Shown: piece after piece, positions 29,501 to 37,018 of the stretch
Layout of the letters: the number at the start of each line of letters is the position of its first letter
Numbering within the stretch: position 1 is the stretch's first letter
Origin: Mycobacteriaceae bacterium
Lineage (GTDB): Bacteria > Actinomycetota > Actinomycetes > Mycobacteriales > Mycobacteriaceae
Direction of reading: 5' to 3'
DNA: 47,175 nucleotides
Assembly: GCA_019245755.1 (NCBI GenBank)
Contig: JAFARC010000046.1
Span: forward strand, 1-47,175
Notes under the pieces: generated by a model
Database searches by the model: none
Told to the model about the DNA's origin: nothing
The model's input: the letters and a program-made list of their open reading frames with translations, nothing else
Made by a program: the position numbers and the translations under genes

Positions 29501-29731
29501 CACCGACGCGAGATCCATCGACCCGACGACATCGGCGAACAGGACCGTCACCTGCTTGTACTCGGCGCGCTCGCCGGTCATGGTGATCGATGCGCCGCAC
29601 TTGTAGCAGAACCGCGCGCTTTGTCCCGCGAATTCGGCGCCACACCCCCGGCAGGCGGGCCGTTGGTGAACGCGGGCAGGGCGCGTGGCCTCAGCTGTGG
29701 TGGCGTTGGCGCCGTCGCGTATCTCGACCAT
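26516..29731 (-). CDS. Zinc-ribbon, class III nucleotide cyclase and STAND ATPase sensor protein
   Basis: This 1071-residue protein has a zinc ribbon (Cys27, 30, 42, 45: CRGCGAEFAGQSARFCYKCG). A class III cyclase domain follows (VTVLFADVVGSMDLA with metal Asp67; DKFTGDGIMALFGAP with Lys107 and metal Asp111; ISYTAIGEQVGMAQRME). An ATPase comes next (Walker A GPAGIGKS near 284; VVEDAHWIDEASETM) and then a long TPR-like C-terminus without a DNA-binding domain. Mycobacterial relatives (Rv0891c/Rv1358/Rv2488c group) share parts of this design. The transition-state Asn of the cyclase is Gly (GEQVG), while the Arg (MAQR) is kept, so catalysis may be weak or lost. The ATG at 29731 follows GAGGGG; the longer opening overlaps the lipase gene and is rejected. 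It heads the minus-strand block. Confidence 0.88.
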   Translation of the reverse strand: MVEIRDGANATTAEATRPARVHQRPACRGCGAEFAGQSARFCYKCGASITMTGERAEYKQVTVLFADVVGSMDLASVLDAERLREIMTEVFNRSAVVVQRYGGTVDKFTGDGIMALFGAPIALEDHALRGCLAALGIQEEVRRLAADVQRRDHVTLRIRVGLNSGRVIAGDIGARAISYTAIGEQVGMAQRMESVALPGGVTLSESTARLVGHAAVLGEAESVDIKGADAPVPIRRLLGMKPDRAAASSRHEWSLVGRRRELNVLAEMLHQSIGGAGHLVGVVGPAGIGKSRIVRESATLAKRLGVKVFSTCCESHASGVPFHVVAQMLRAVFGLADLDAEAARARVRARIPGADPEDLLLLDDLIGIGDPHAELADIDPDARRRRLARLVNAASLARETPAMFVVEDAHWIDEASETMFTEFLSVIARTRSLMLITYRPEYRGALSRIADSVTLALGPLSPSQGMVLTAEMLGRHPSVTRLVAQVADKAAGNPFFTEEIVRDLAERGVLAGAPGAYVCQGDVSAVSVPATVSATIAARIDRLGGAAKETLNAAAVIGSPFDARTLTTLLDGPQDGLELVELVEAELIDQVTPSPRPQYAFRHPLIRTVAYESQLKSERADLHRRLAAAIEHQDRGALDENAALIGTHLEAAGDLQRAFAWHMKAGMRSTYRDIGAARVSWQRARQVADRLPADAPERVSMRIAPRTLLCGTSWQVGGSVADTGFDELRELATVAQDGRSLAVGMAGLLTSLNFHARYRESSQLASECASLIESLGDPAIAVRLLYGPMYAKLQAGAVLEALRLAQRVIDLADADPRNGGPIVGSPLALAIAGRAAAKCFLGITGWKKDFDDAIARARALDATTCVIAIWFKYGTITHGAVAPDAAALRDTAEALRMAERSADDFTLALARLTRGLVLIHRQGPEHGLGFELLAGARQTAVQERFTWTALPIIDSELAKEKARVGDLDAAIKMARAVIESQFDTGEMIWRGPSATVLVESLLRRGHDGDRREAQAVIDRLATVPTDPGFVLHDIPLLRLRAMLAQDCGDAEGFRDYFRRYRAKLASSGFEH

Positions 29732-29799
29732 CTTCACAACCCCTCGGCTCGAGGCAGGCAAGCGTTCGACCTGATTGAGCCTTCGCGGCCGGGTGCACG

Positions 29800-29818
29800 A
29801 GGTATTGAGTAGTGACCT
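29800..29818 (+). promoter_or_regulatory. 19-bp promoter element, copy between cyclase and lipase genes
   Basis: AGGTATTGAGTAGTGACCT on the plus strand is 17/19 identical to the element before the dioxygenase gene. The internal GTAG/CTAC (29810-29821) gives partial dyad symmetry. It lies 69-87 bp upstream of the cyclase start and 181-199 bp upstream of the lipase start. Confidence 0.6.
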
Positions 29819-29875
29819 ACGCAATATTTTCGGGAGCCGCCAGGGACTACCTGTTGCCGCAGCGCCGGACATACC

Positions 29876-29894
29876 GCGATTCGAGTAGTGAATT
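29876..29894 (+). promoter_or_regulatory. Second, weaker copy of the promoter element
   Basis: The core GAGTAGTGA (29883-29891) followed two bases later by TACGC repeats the first copy (GAGTAGTGA, TACGC) 76 bp away, in direct orientation. Flanks are less conserved. It lies 105-123 bp upstream of the lipase start. Direct repeats at this spacing fit a dimeric or cooperative activator. Confidence 0.5.
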
Positions 29895-29998
29895 ACGCGT
29901 ATTCGGCGCCTGCCGAAGGAGACCATTGAGGTCGGACGGCCCAACGTCACCCGGTTCGTCAACGCGCCACCGGCAGGCCGATATATGAGTGAGGCATC

Positions 29999-31645
29999 GT
30001 GAACCGTTTGCCGATTGTTTATATCCGCGGGTACGCGGGCCCCACCACCGGGATCGACGCACAGGTCGACGATCCGTTTTATGGCTTCAACCGCGGTGCC
30101 ACCCACGTGCGGGTGGGTGGCACCGGTGAGCCGGCCTTCTATCAATTCGAGGGCCCGATGCTGCGGCTGATGATCGACCACCGGTATCAGTTGCTCGTAC
30201 ACGGCGATCAACACGCCTACCTGCAGAGCAGTGCGGATGGCACGGTCGCCGCCGATTCCATCTGGGTGTACCGCTTCTATGATCAGGCCGCTACGACATT
30301 TGCCGGGCCGCCCCGTCGCCCGTTCCTCGAGCGGATTTTCACAGACATCGGAAGGCACTTCACCGCCGACGGATTCAACATCGAATCGGCGGCGGTCGGG
30401 CTGTATGACTTGATCAAGTTGATCCAGTGCAAGGTCGACTCCGACGACAAACGCGTCGTGTTGGTGGCGCATTCGATGGGCGGGCTGATCGCGCGTTGCA
30501 TGATGCAGAAGGTGGCGGTCGAGAAAAAGGACCCGGCCAAAAACCTCGTCGCCAAGCTGTTTACCTATGGGACGCCGCATGGCGGCATCGTCTTTCAGAC
30601 GGGCCTGCTGAACTGGTTCGAGGATGTCATCGGGCCGGCCGGCTCCGACATCTTCGCCCCGGAGAAGATGTACGGATATCTGACGCCGGGCCAAAAGTTC
30701 GGCGACCTGGCGCCCAAGGGCTGGGATCCGCAGAAGATGCCGCCGGATGTCTTCGACACGAACAACGTCTTCTGCCTGATCGGCACCGACTCCAAAGACT
30801 ATGGGGTTTCCAAGGTCGTGGTGGGCCCGAAGAGCGATGGGCTGGTGCGCATCGAGCACGCCTATGTCCGCAATGCCCACCGGGCGTTCGTCTTCAAATC
30901 GCACTCGGGCAGTTATGGCGAAGTCAACTCCGAAGAGGGCTACCAAAACCTGCGCCGATTTCTGTTCGGCCGATGGCAGGTGCGTGTCGACCTGGCGGCC
31001 CTTCCGTCCTATGCCGATGTCCAGGCCGCCAAACCGCCGGTGTTTTGGCAGGCCGACATGCGGCTTTCGGTGCGCGGACTGCCGGTTGTGCTCAGTGAGC
31101 AACGGGCCGAGCAGTACACCCCGATCCAGCTCAACGCCGAGCTGCAGCAGCGCAAAGACAGCCCGGATCACCCGGTCCCCCTGCTGACCACGTTCCTTTT
31201 CGGCCAGGCCACCGCGTCGGTGCCGACGCAGACTCAAGACCAGCAGGACCCCGCCGATCACCACGGCCGCGCCCGATACAGCCTCACCCTGCGGGTATGG
31301 AAGCTGGCACAATACGACAACAGCTTCGACTTCAGCGAGCACCTCGAACAGGTGCCCGACTGGGCCGACACGGCGATCTTCGACGTCGGGCCCAACCAGA
31401 CCCGCGACGCCCTGCAAGCCTGGGCGGCATGGAACAGCCAGGTGGACGGGGCGATCGACCAGAAGGATCCGATCGCCGCGGCCCCGTGCCAGATCGCGCG
31501 CACCGCCGACGGTCGGTGGCAGTTTGAGTTGGGGCTGCCGCCGACGGCGCTGTCGCTCCCGATTCTGGGTGACGACGCCAAGCTCTTGATCACGATCGTC
31601 GATCGGGAAATGGCGCCTGCAAAGCCGAGTTCACCGACCGCTTGA
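29999..31645 (+). CDS. Alpha/beta-hydrolase, lipase-like (PGAP1/triacylglycerol-lipase type)
   Basis: This 548-residue protein has a serine-hydrolase core in the first 300 residues: RLPIVYIRGYAGP at the oxyanion strand, the nucleophile elbow RVVLVAHSMGGLIAR (Ser159) and LFTYGTPHGGIVF, a phrase typical of lipases acting on large lipid substrates. The C-terminal 200 residues look like a beta-rich accessory domain with no recognised motif. There is no signal peptide, so it should act in the cytosol or at the inner membrane face. The GTG at 29999 follows GTGAGG; a nearby ATG at 29985 is out of frame. It is divergent from the cyclase gene through a promoter that holds both repeat elements. Fatty-acid release for the dioxygenase is my inference. 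Confidence 0.8.
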   Translation: MNRLPIVYIRGYAGPTTGIDAQVDDPFYGFNRGATHVRVGGTGEPAFYQFEGPMLRLMIDHRYQLLVHGDQHAYLQSSADGTVAADSIWVYRFYDQAATTFAGPPRRPFLERIFTDIGRHFTADGFNIESAAVGLYDLIKLIQCKVDSDDKRVVLVAHSMGGLIARCMMQKVAVEKKDPAKNLVAKLFTYGTPHGGIVFQTGLLNWFEDVIGPAGSDIFAPEKMYGYLTPGQKFGDLAPKGWDPQKMPPDVFDTNNVFCLIGTDSKDYGVSKVVVGPKSDGLVRIEHAYVRNAHRAFVFKSHSGSYGEVNSEEGYQNLRRFLFGRWQVRVDLAALPSYADVQAAKPPVFWQADMRLSVRGLPVVLSEQRAEQYTPIQLNAELQQRKDSPDHPVPLLTTFLFGQATASVPTQTQDQQDPADHHGRARYSLTLRVWKLAQYDNSFDFSEHLEQVPDWADTAIFDVGPNQTRDALQAWAAWNSQVDGAIDQKDPIAAAPCQIARTADGRWQFELGLPPTALSLPILGDDAKLLITIVDREMAPAKPSSPTA

Positions 31646-31673
31646 CTGCATCGCGCGCCGCAGAGGAGCCGTT

Positions 31674-31703
31674 TTGACCTGCGCATACGCGCGCCGGTAA
31701 GCT
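31674..31703 (+). promoter_or_regulatory. Predicted promoter of rplM-rpsI
   Basis: TTGACC (31674-31679) and TAAGCT (31698-31703) are separated by 18 bases, 130 bp before rplM. The transcribed leader contains a short hairpin, GGCGT/ACGCC (31712-31726), and a possible long-range pair CTCGGG (31731-31736) with CCCGAG (31808-31813) just before the ribosome-binding site. Confidence 0.55.
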
Positions 31704-31832
31704 GTTCGGTCGGCGTGCGGTACGCCAGGGCTCGGGTCAACGTCGGTCGCCGGGAACCACCCTCACCGTCGACGCCTGACCGGCACCCGGGTCGCACCGG
31801 GATCCAGCCCGAGAGAAGAGAAGGTAGGTCCT

Positions 31833-32276
31833 GTGCCCACGTACACGCCGAAGGCGGGTGACACCACCAGGTCGTGGTATGTCATCGACGCCACGGACGT
31901 CGTGCTCGGCCGTCTCGCCGTCGCCGCGGCAACGCTGCTGCGCGGCAAGCACAAGCCGACGTTCACGCCAAACGTCGACGGTGGCGACTTCGTCATCGTG
32001 GTCAACGCCGACAAGGTCGCGATCAGCGGCGACAAGCTGCGAAGCAAGTTCGCCTACCGTCACTCGGGTTTCCCCGGTGGCCTGCGGGCCCGTTCGATCG
32101 GCGATCTGATGCAAAAGCACCCCGACCGTGTCGTTGAGAAGGCGATCGTGGGCATGCTGCCGAAGAACCGGCTGGGCCGACAGATCAAGCGCAAGCTGCG
32201 CGTTTACGCCGGGCCGGACCATCCGCACCGGGCCCAGCAGCCGGTTCCGTACCAGATCAAGCAGGTGAGCCAATGA
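31833..32276 (+). CDS. rplM: 50S ribosomal protein L13
   Basis: This 147-residue L13 begins at GTG 31833 ([20 protein letters not shown]) and contains the signature [21 protein letters not shown]. It is an early assembly protein of the large subunit. The stop overlaps the rpsI start by four bases (ATGA). In M. tuberculosis the gene upstream of rplM is esxT of ESX-4; here it is the lipase-like gene, which marks the end of the replaced block. Equivalent to Rv3443c. Confidence 0.98.
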   Translation: MPTYTPKAGDTTRSWYVIDATDVVLGRLAVAAATLLRGKHKPTFTPNVDGGDFVIVVNADKVAISGDKLRSKFAYRHSGFPGGLRARSIGDLMQKHPDRVVEKAIVGMLPKNRLGRQIKRKLRVYAGPDHPHRAQQPVPYQIKQVSQ

Positions 32277-32707
32277 CCGATACCGCGCACGTGACCGAAG
32301 CCCGTGGGCCCGTCGTCGTGGACCGCCCGATACAGACCGTCGGTCGCCGTAAGGAAGCCGTCGTGCGGGTGCGCCTTGTCCCGGGCACCGGCAAGTTCGA
32401 CCTCGACGGCCGCACGCTGGAGGACTACTTCCCGAACAAGGTGCACCAGCAGCTGATCAAGGCCCCGCTCGTCACGGTGGACCGGCTGGAAAGCTTCGAC
32501 ATCCATGCCCACCTCGATGGTGGCGGCCCGTCCGGGCAGGCGGGAGCACTGCGGCTGGCGATCGCCCGGGCCCTGATCCTGGTGCAGCCGGAAGACCGCC
32601 CGGCGCTGAAGAAGGCCGGCTTCCTGACTCGCGATCCGCGGGCCACCGAGCGCAAGAAGTACGGCCTGAAGAAGGCGCGCAAGGCGCCGCAGTACTCGAA
32701 GCGCTGA
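32273..32707 (+). CDS. rpsI: 30S ribosomal protein S9
   Basis: This 144-residue S9 has an N-terminal extension of about 20 residues, then [39 protein letters not shown] and the basic C-terminal tail [18 protein letters not shown], whose last residues reach the P-site tRNA. Translation is coupled to rplM by a 4-base overlap. It is separated from glmM by 106 bp. Equivalent to Rv3442c. Confidence 0.98.
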   Translation: MTDTAHVTEARGPVVVDRPIQTVGRRKEAVVRVRLVPGTGKFDLDGRTLEDYFPNKVHQQLIKAPLVTVDRLESFDIHAHLDGGGPSGQAGALRLAIARALILVQPEDRPALKKAGFLTRDPRATERKKYGLKKARKAPQYSKR

Positions 32708-32813
32708 CCGCCCTACACCACGCCGGTCTCGTTGCGGTCTCGGTTCGGGTGCGTTACGGCCGATTATCTCGTCGGTTGTGCCTTCCGGCGCTGGGTGTGA
32801 GAAGTTTGTGCCC

Positions 32814-34151
32814 ATGGGTCGACTGTTCGGCACCGATGGCGTTCGCGGGGTCGCCAACCGCGACCTGACCGCAGAGTTGGCAGTTGCCGTCGGCGCGGCA
32901 GCGGCGCGCCGCCTCGGCGCCGCCGGCCGGTCACGCCGCCGCGTCGCGGTTGTCGGTCGCGATCCGCGCGCCAGCGGTGAGATGCTCGAGGCGGCGGTGA
33001 TCGCCGGAGTGACCAGTGAAGGTGTGGACGCGCTGCGGGTCGGCGTGCTGCCGACGCCGGCCGTTGCCTATCTGACCAGCGCCTACGATGCCGATTTCGG
33101 GGTGATGATCTCCGCCTCGCACAACCCGATGCCCGACAATGGGATCAAGGTGTTCGGCCCCGGCGGCCACAAGCTCGACGATGCGACCGAGCAGCGTGTC
33201 GAGGAGCTCGTCTCCGCGGGCCCCGGACGTCGGCCTGTCGGTGCGGCGATCGGCCGGGTTGTCGACGCCCAGGACGCGATGGAGCGCTACCTGCGCCACG
33301 TCGGTAAGGCACTGACCACCCGGCTCGACGGCCTGACGGTGGTCGTCGACTGCGCCAACGGCGCCGCGTCCACCGCGGCACCGCAGGCGTATCGGGCCGC
33401 CGGTGCGCGGGTCATCGCGATCAACGCCGCGCCGAACGGGCTGAACATCAACGACGGGTGCGGCTCCACGCACATCGCGGCGCTGCGGGCCGCGGTGGTC
33501 GCCCACTCCGCCGACTTGGGCCTGGCCCACGACGGTGATGCCGATCGCTGCCTGGCGGTCGACGCCACCGGCCGGGTCGTCGACGGTGACGCGATCATGG
33601 TGATCCTTGCGCTGGCGATGAAGGAGGCCGACGAGCTGCCGGCCAACACGCTGGTGGCCACGGTGATGAGCAACCTGGGCCTGCATCTGGCGATGCGCTC
33701 CGCGGGCATCGACGTCCGCACCACCGCGGTCGGCGATCGCTACGTGCTCGAGGAGCTGCGCGGCGGCAACTACGCGCTGGGCGGCGAGCAATCCGGGCAC
33801 ATCGTGATGCCCTCGCTGGGCACCTCCGGCGACGGGATCGTCACCGGCCTGCGGCTGATGTCGCGGATCGCGCAAACCCGCACGCCGCTGGCCCAGCTGG
33901 CATCAGCCATGAACACGGTGCCTCAGGTGCTGATCAACGTCGAAGTCGAAGACAAGGCGACCGTCGCGTCCGCCCCCTCGGTGCGGGCCGCCGTCGCCGA
34001 CGCCGCGGCGGAGCTCGGCGACACCGGCCGGATTCTTTTGCGTCCCTCGGGTACCGAGCAACTCGTGCGGGTGATGGTCGAAGCACCCGACGAGGACACC
34101 GCCAAGCAGGTCGCCCTTCGTGTGGCGAACTGCGTCAGCGAACACCGGTAG
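32814..34151 (+). CDS. glmM: Phosphoglucosamine mutase
   Basis: This 445-residue protein has the N-terminal [14 protein letters not shown], the phosphoserine loop [15 protein letters not shown] (catalytic Ser), the metal-binding DGDADRC, and the sugar-phosphate-binding [14 protein letters not shown] near the C-terminus. It converts glucosamine-6-phosphate to glucosamine-1-phosphate for UDP-GlcNAc and peptidoglycan, one step after GlmS encoded nearby. The ATG at 32814 gives the family start MGRLFGTDG; an upstream in-frame start adds 12 unrelated residues. Equivalent to Rv3441c (448 residues). Confidence 0.97.
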   Translation: MGRLFGTDGVRGVANRDLTAELAVAVGAAAARRLGAAGRSRRRVAVVGRDPRASGEMLEAAVIAGVTSEGVDALRVGVLPTPAVAYLTSAYDADFGVMISASHNPMPDNGIKVFGPGGHKLDDATEQRVEELVSAGPGRRPVGAAIGRVVDAQDAMERYLRHVGKALTTRLDGLTVVVDCANGAASTAAPQAYRAAGARVIAINAAPNGLNINDGCGSTHIAALRAAVVAHSADLGLAHDGDADRCLAVDATGRVVDGDAIMVILALAMKEADELPANTLVATVMSNLGLHLAMRSAGIDVRTTAVGDRYVLEELRGGNYALGGEQSGHIVMPSLGTSGDGIVTGLRLMSRIAQTRTPLAQLASAMNTVPQVLINVEVEDKATVASAPSVRAAVADAAAELGDTGRILLRPSGTEQLVRVMVEAPDEDTAKQVALRVANCVSEHR

Positions 34152-34191
34152 CGCAATACCGCGGCGGTTCGTCAGCACATTTGGTTCAGAC

Positions 34192-34208
34192 GCGTCACAC
34201 TCTGACGC
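34192..34208. terminator. Short hairpin between convergent glmM and hydrolase genes
   Basis: GCGTCA (34192-34197) and TGACGC (34203-34208) form a perfect 6-bp stem with a 5-base loop, directly before the stop of the minus-strand hydrolase gene and 40 bp after glmM. There is no T-run, as is common in mycobacteria, so the terminator call is tentative. Confidence 0.35.
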
Positions 34209-35042
34209 TCACTTGAGCAGCGCGACGATCTTGTCCTCCGGCTTCGCCTGCTCCAACGGCTCGTCGAGCTTCTCGGTTCCGGGCAGCGCGGCCTCCGGAT
34301 CGGCGAACTCGCGGTAGCTTTTCTCGCCGGTGAGCCGGTAGAGCAGGAAACCGGTCAGCAGCGCCCGCACCGTCTTCTGCGTCTTGCGGTTCGGCCCGGG
34401 TAGCCCCAGGAGCCGGGTCAGGCGACGTCCCTCGGCGAAGCCGCTCGGCTTGGCCTTGCCGACCACGCGCAGCATCGCGCCGTCCCACGCGCGCGACAGC
34501 TCCAGCGCGTTCGACCGCAGATTTGCCGGATCGCCGGGTGCGCTGAGCACCAAGCCCGGAACCGCCAGCCGCGCGGCGATCTCCTCGGCTGCCGGCCTGG
34601 TGAAGGTGGGGAACACCGCCGCAACCGCCCCCGCGGAGCGCTCGGTGGCCGTGATTGCTGCGGCCGATCCGCCGAAGCCGTGGCCCACCACGCCGAGTTT
34701 GCCCGGGTGCACGCTGATCTTGCCCGGCCCCAACCGCACGCCGGCGATGATGTCCAGCGTGCTGCCCAGGTCGAACGCCAGCCGCGGAGCCGAGGGCGCC
34801 ATCCCCCGTTCGGTGTCGGGCGCCGCCGCGACGATTCCCCACGACGCCAGGTGTTCGAGCGTGCCGAGATAGCGGTCGACGCCGGTGAGCCAGTCGTGAC
34901 CGAAGGCGACGCCTGCCAGGTTGAGGCCCGACGCGGGGGTGTACACCACCCCCGGTAGGCCGGCGAATGCCAGGTCCCCACGCAGAACGGGGTGTGGACC
35001 ACGACGGGTCAGAGCGCTGAACAGCTTGCGTGTTCGAGCCAT
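34209..35042 (-). CDS. Alpha/beta-hydrolase-fold protein without the nucleophilic serine (Rv3438-like)
   Basis: This 277-residue protein resembles dienelactone/chlorophyllase-type hydrolases: LAGVAFGHDWLTGVDRYLGT, WGIVAAAPDTERG and the elbow strand KLGVVGHGFGGSAAAI. The elbow reads GHGFGG, so the usual nucleophile Ser is Gly122. Other family features (VPGLVLSAPGDP strand) remain. It may be a non-catalytic binding protein, or the neighbouring Ser126 may serve; the former seems likelier. Place and orientation (opposite strand between glmM and glmS) match M. tuberculosis Rv3438. It shares a 54-bp divergent region with glmS. There is no signal peptide. Confidence 0.75.
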   Translation of the reverse strand: MARTRKLFSALTRRGPHPVLRGDLAFAGLPGVVYTPASGLNLAGVAFGHDWLTGVDRYLGTLEHLASWGIVAAAPDTERGMAPSAPRLAFDLGSTLDIIAGVRLGPGKISVHPGKLGVVGHGFGGSAAAITATERSAGAVAAVFPTFTRPAAEEIAARLAVPGLVLSAPGDPANLRSNALELSRAWDGAMLRVVGKAKPSGFAEGRRLTRLLGLPGPNRKTQKTVRALLTGFLLYRLTGEKSYREFADPEAALPGTEKLDEPLEQAKPEDKIVALLK

Positions 35043-35096
35043 GAGTCGACCGTAGCTGACCGCCGCCGGCGCGCGGCTGCACTACCCTGGTCAGCT

Positions 35097-36962
35097 ATGT
35101 GTGGAATCGTCGGCTACGTCGGGCACCGGTCTGCCTGCGATGTCGTGGTCGACGCGCTGCGCCGGATGGAGTACCGCGGCTACGACTCGGCGGGCATTGC
35201 GCTGCTCGATGGCAACGGTGGCCTGACCGTCCAGCGCCGTGCCGGGCGGCTGGCCAACCTGGGCGAAGCGCTGCGGTGCAGCGGTCCCGAGACGCTGCAC
35301 GGCCACACCGGCCTCGGCCACACCCGCTGGGCCACCCACGGCCGGCCAACCGACCGCAACGCCCATCCGCATCGCGACTCGGCCGGCAAGATCGCCGTCG
35401 TCCACAACGGGATCATCGAGAACTTCGCCACCCTGCGCCGCGAGCTGGAGGCAGCCGGTGTTGAGTTCGCCAGCGACACCGACACCGAGGTCGCCGTCCA
35501 TCTGGTCGCCCGGCAGTATCGGCACGGCGACACGGCGGGTGACTTCGCCGCCTCGGTGCTGGCCGTGCTGCGCCGGTTGGAAGGCCATTTCACGTTGGTG
35601 TTCGCCAACGCCGACGAGCCGGGCACCATCGTCGCGGCGCGCCGCTCGACCCCGCTGGTGCTCGGTGTCGGCGACGGCGAGGTGTTCGTGAGTTCGGATG
35701 TGGCCGCGTTCATCGAATACACCCGTGAGGCCGTCGAGCTGGGCCAGGACCAGGCGGTGGTGATCACCGCCGACGGCTACCGCATCACCGACTTCACCGG
35801 CGAGCCCGTCGTCGAATACCGCCGGTTTCACATCGACTGGGACCTCTCGGCCGCCGAGAAGGGCGGCTACGAGTACTTCATGCTCAAGGAGATCGCCGAG
35901 CAGCCCGCGGCGGTGTCCGACACGCTTCTCGGCCACTTCGTCGATGGCCGCATCGTGCTCGATGAGCAGCGACTTTCCGACGGTGAGCTGCGCGAGATCG
36001 ACAAGGTTTTCGTCGTGGCGTGCGGCACCGCGTATCACTCCGGGTTGCTGGCCAAGTACGCCATCGAGCACTGGACGCGGTTACCCGTGGAGGTGGAGCT
36101 GGCCAGCGAGTTCCGCTACCGCGACCCGGTGTTGGATCGCAGCACCCTGGTGGTGGCGATTTCGCAGTCCGGTGAGACCGCCGACACCCTGGAAGCGGTG
36201 CGGCACGCCAAGAAGCAGAAGGCCAAGGTGTTGGCGATCTGCAATACCAACGGCTCGCAAATCCCCCGTGAGTGCGACGCGGTTCTCTACACCCGGGCCG
36301 GCCCGGAGATCGGCGTCGCGGCGACGAAGACGTTTTTGGCCCAGATCGCCGCGAACTACGTTGTCGGCCTGGCGCTGGCGCAGGCCCGCGGCACCAAATA
36401 CTCCGACGAGGTCGCCCGCGAGTACCGGGAGCTTGAGGCGATGCCGGACCTGGTGGCCCGGGTGCTCGCCGACCTCAGGCCGGTCGCCGAGTTGGGCCGC
36501 CGGTTCGCCTCGGCGTCGACGATCCTTTTTCTGGGCCGTCACGTGGGCTATCCGGTGGCACTCGAAGGCGCGCTCAAGCTCAAGGAACTGGCCTACATGC
36601 ACGCGGAGGGCTTCGCCGCCGGCGAGCTCAAGCACGGTCCTATCGCGTTGATCGACGACGGCATGCCGGTCATCGTCGTGATGCCCTCCCCGAAGGGGGC
36701 GTCGACGCTGCACGCCAAGCTGCTGTCCAATATCCGCGAAATCCAGGCCCGTGGCGCCGTCACCATCGTCATCGCCGAGGAAGGCGACGACACCGTGCGG
36801 CCATACGCCGACCACATCTTCGAAGTGCCTGCGGCGACAACGCTTTTCCAGCCGTTGCTGTCCACCATCCCGCTGCAGGTGTTCGCCGCGTCGGTGGCCC
36901 GCGCCCGCGGATACGACGTCGACAAGCCGCGCAACCTGGCCAAGTCCGTCACCGTCGAGTAG
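35097..36962 (+). CDS. glmS: Glutamine-fructose-6-phosphate aminotransferase (isomerising)
   Basis: This 621-residue enzyme makes glucosamine-6-phosphate. The start ATG at 35097 gives MCGIVGYVGHRSACDVVVDA with the N-terminal Cys2 nucleophile of the glutaminase domain. GHTRWATHGRPTDRNAHPH and the two SIS domains (VACGTAYHSGLLAKY, ISQSGETADTLEAVRHAK, AEGFAAGELKHGPIALID) follow, with the catalytic C-terminal tail LAKSVTVE. Upstream in-frame codons are inside the promoter region and are not used. No glmS ribozyme-like sequence fits in the 54-bp upstream gap. Equivalent to Rv3436c (624 residues). Confidence 0.98.
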   Translation: MCGIVGYVGHRSACDVVVDALRRMEYRGYDSAGIALLDGNGGLTVQRRAGRLANLGEALRCSGPETLHGHTGLGHTRWATHGRPTDRNAHPHRDSAGKIAVVHNGIIENFATLRRELEAAGVEFASDTDTEVAVHLVARQYRHGDTAGDFAASVLAVLRRLEGHFTLVFANADEPGTIVAARRSTPLVLGVGDGEVFVSSDVAAFIEYTREAVELGQDQAVVITADGYRITDFTGEPVVEYRRFHIDWDLSAAEKGGYEYFMLKEIAEQPAAVSDTLLGHFVDGRIVLDEQRLSDGELREIDKVFVVACGTAYHSGLLAKYAIEHWTRLPVEVELASEFRYRDPVLDRSTLVVAISQSGETADTLEAVRHAKKQKAKVLAICNTNGSQIPRECDAVLYTRAGPEIGVAATKTFLAQIAANYVVGLALAQARGTKYSDEVAREYRELEAMPDLVARVLADLRPVAELGRRFASASTILFLGRHVGYPVALEGALKLKELAYMHAEGFAAGELKHGPIALIDDGMPVIVVMPSPKGASTLHAKLLSNIREIQARGAVTIVIAEEGDDTVRPYADHIFEVPAATTLFQPLLSTIPLQVFAASVARARGYDVDKPRNLAKSVTVE

Positions 36963-37018
36963 CCGCGAAACTCACCACGCTTGCGGCCTTCACCGGCCCG
37001 CATGGAATCCTGACAGGG

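Noticed and set aside
29732..31417. N-terminal extension of the cyclase/STAND gene by 562 codons on the minus strand
   Set aside because: It is the antisense of the lipase-like gene, which has a coherent hydrolase sequence. The extension has no domain, and the ATG at 29731 has a good ribosome-binding site.
20679..31645. Mobile island or prophage origin for the peroxidase/regulator block
   Set aside because: No integrase, transposase, tRNA target, terminal repeats or obvious composition change is visible, so transfer cannot be claimed from this sequence.
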